From the NCBI GenBank assembly GCA_023253615.1, contig JALRFZ010000300.1, positions 1 to 6,640 on the forward strand: a stretch of DNA of 6,640 bases. The letters are read 5' to 3'. Origin of the DNA: Verrucomicrobiales bacterium. Its GTDB lineage: Bacteria > Verrucomicrobiota > Verrucomicrobiia > Verrucomicrobiales > DEV007. Made by a program: the position numbers and the translations under genes. Under the pieces are notes generated by a model. The model searched no databases. It had not been told where the DNA came from and saw nothing but the letters and a program-made list of their open reading frames with translations. This document shows, piece by piece, positions 6,158 to 6,640 of this stretch (its first letter is position 1; each line of letters opens with the position of its first letter).

Positions 6158-6550
6158 ATGTTTCTCGCCTTCCTCAACGAATTCGATCCGGATCTGAAGG
6201 AGACCTTCCTCGAGAAGCTCCGCGTTCTCTGGACGCACGGCTCCACCGGACTCGAGGGGAACACGCTGACGCTGGGCGAGACTCATGCCGTCCTTTCCCA
6301 AGGGTTGACCATTTCGGGAAAACCCCTCTCGCACCATCTCGAAGTGGTCGGGCACAGTCGCGCCATCGATCTGGTTTATGCGCTTTGCCAGGGCGGGCGC
6401 CCCGTGGTCGCGGACGATCTGTTCGCCCTGCATCGGGCGGTGCAGACGGATGTGGTGGTCGATATCTACCAGCCGATCGGCGCATGGAAGGTCGAGCCGA
6501 ATTCGGCCGCCGTCGTTCTCGATGGAAAGGTGGGCACGAACGATACCTAG
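6158..6550 (+). pseudogene. Fic-family protein, N-terminal part only, catalytic motif missing
   Basis: 130 residues from the ATG at 6158. Residues 20-75 carry the N-terminal signature of class II Fic proteins: the autoinhibitory [S/T]-x-x-x-E-[G/N] helix as S29-T-G-L-E33-G34-N, then TLTLGET (36-42), LSQGLTISGKPL (46-57) and a helix with VVGHSRAIDLVY (63-74). Residues 105-123 (QPIGAWKVEPN...LDG) match the linker that normally leads to the core. Fic proteins usually run to roughly 300 residues or more and transfer AMP to target hydroxyls with an HPFx[D/E]GNGRxxR loop. Here the frame ends with GKVGTNDT and a TAG before that loop, and none of the three forward frames of the remaining 90 nt shows it. 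The protein therefore lacks the active site and is most simply a 3'-truncated gene; a short protein reused as an inhibitor module is a less likely alternative. A TTG at 6071 would extend the frame but falls in the end of the REPIN and adds arginine-rich, unstructured sequence, so it is rejected. No Shine-Dalgarno sequence. Confidence 0.7.
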
Positions 6551-6640
6551 AGCCTGTCCCCAGAAGGCCACTTTTTTGGCACGAGGATTCGCTGGGTCCC
6601 TTGAGCCGAGACATGCGGTCCTTCATCGCCCGTTTTATCG
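6551..6640. other. Unassigned right-edge sequence, possible boundary of another element
   Basis: No Fic-like coding continues here. On the plus strand the region begins AGCCTGTCCCCAGAAGG directly after a CTAG (6547-6550 reads CTAG), followed by a T6 run at 6571-6576. Ends of the form GAGCCTGTC next to a TA or CTAG target are reminiscent of IS5-type insertion sequence termini, but I recall this only as a loose resemblance and no second end is visible. On the minus strand a short frame enters from the right edge and stops at the TAG formed by the same CTAG. It is too short to identify. Confidence 0.25.

Noticed and set aside
6065..6626. Minus-strand frames overlapping the Fic region
   Set aside because: The plus-strand product has clear Fic signatures and the minus-strand products have none; one of them also runs into the REPIN.
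6530..6640. Continuation of the Fic protein in another frame after a frameshift
   Set aside because: The third frame gives GGHERYLEPVPRR, which loosely recalls the EYxxPxDVP segment of some Fic linkers. The following residues do not fit, and no HPFxDGNGR loop appears before the window ends, so I cannot support it.

Overview
The window is G+C-rich bacterial DNA with about four and a half genes. The mix suggests a member of the Planctomycetes-Verrucomicrobia-Chlamydiae group, most likely Verrucomicrobiota. The grounds are a bacterial DNA polymerase I, a small protein with a histone H1-like lysine/alanine tail, a secreted beta-helix protein of the kind abundant in polysaccharide-degrading Verrucomicrobia and Planctomycetes, a Tat-exported protein of a family I associate with the same phyla, and no Shine-Dalgarno sequences at any visible start. 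This placement is inference: there is no rRNA or other decisive marker in the window.

Layout. At the left edge, the C-terminal half of DNA polymerase I (polA) reads rightward and ends at 1208. It converges on a leftward gene for a 139-residue coiled-coil protein with a lysine-rich tail (1404-1823). The 195-nt gap between them holds an inverted repeat built from GGAATTC/CACGGAA words (1256-1383). Upstream of the lysine-rich gene is a 136-nt gap with clustered TGAC/GTCA dyads. Next comes a leftward two-gene unit. The promoter-proximal gene (5936 to 3255) encodes an 893-residue Sec-exported right-handed beta-helix protein that resembles GH141-type enzymes and carries a C-terminal jelly-roll-like domain. 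Its stop codon overlaps by 4 nt (ATGA) the start of a 432-residue Tat-exported protein that looks like an alpha/alpha-toroid enzyme of unknown activity (3258 to 1960). Upstream, in the divergent intergenic region, lies a perfect 25-bp inverted repeat with GTAG heads, which fits a REPIN (paired REP elements) (6010-6071). At the right edge, a rightward Fic-family reading frame (6158-6550) stops before the catalytic motif would be reached. It is followed by 90 nt of sequence that I cannot assign to Fic and that may be the edge of another element.

How the genes fit together. polA is housekeeping and the lysine-rich protein is probably nucleoid-associated. The two exported proteins are the accessory interest: the overlap implies translational coupling, and one has a Sec and the other a Tat signal, so both probably act outside the cytoplasm on the same substrate, plausibly a complex plant or algal polysaccharide. 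The right edge shows signs of genome fluidity (REPIN, decayed Fic gene). I saw no tRNA, rRNA, CRISPR array or complete insertion sequence.
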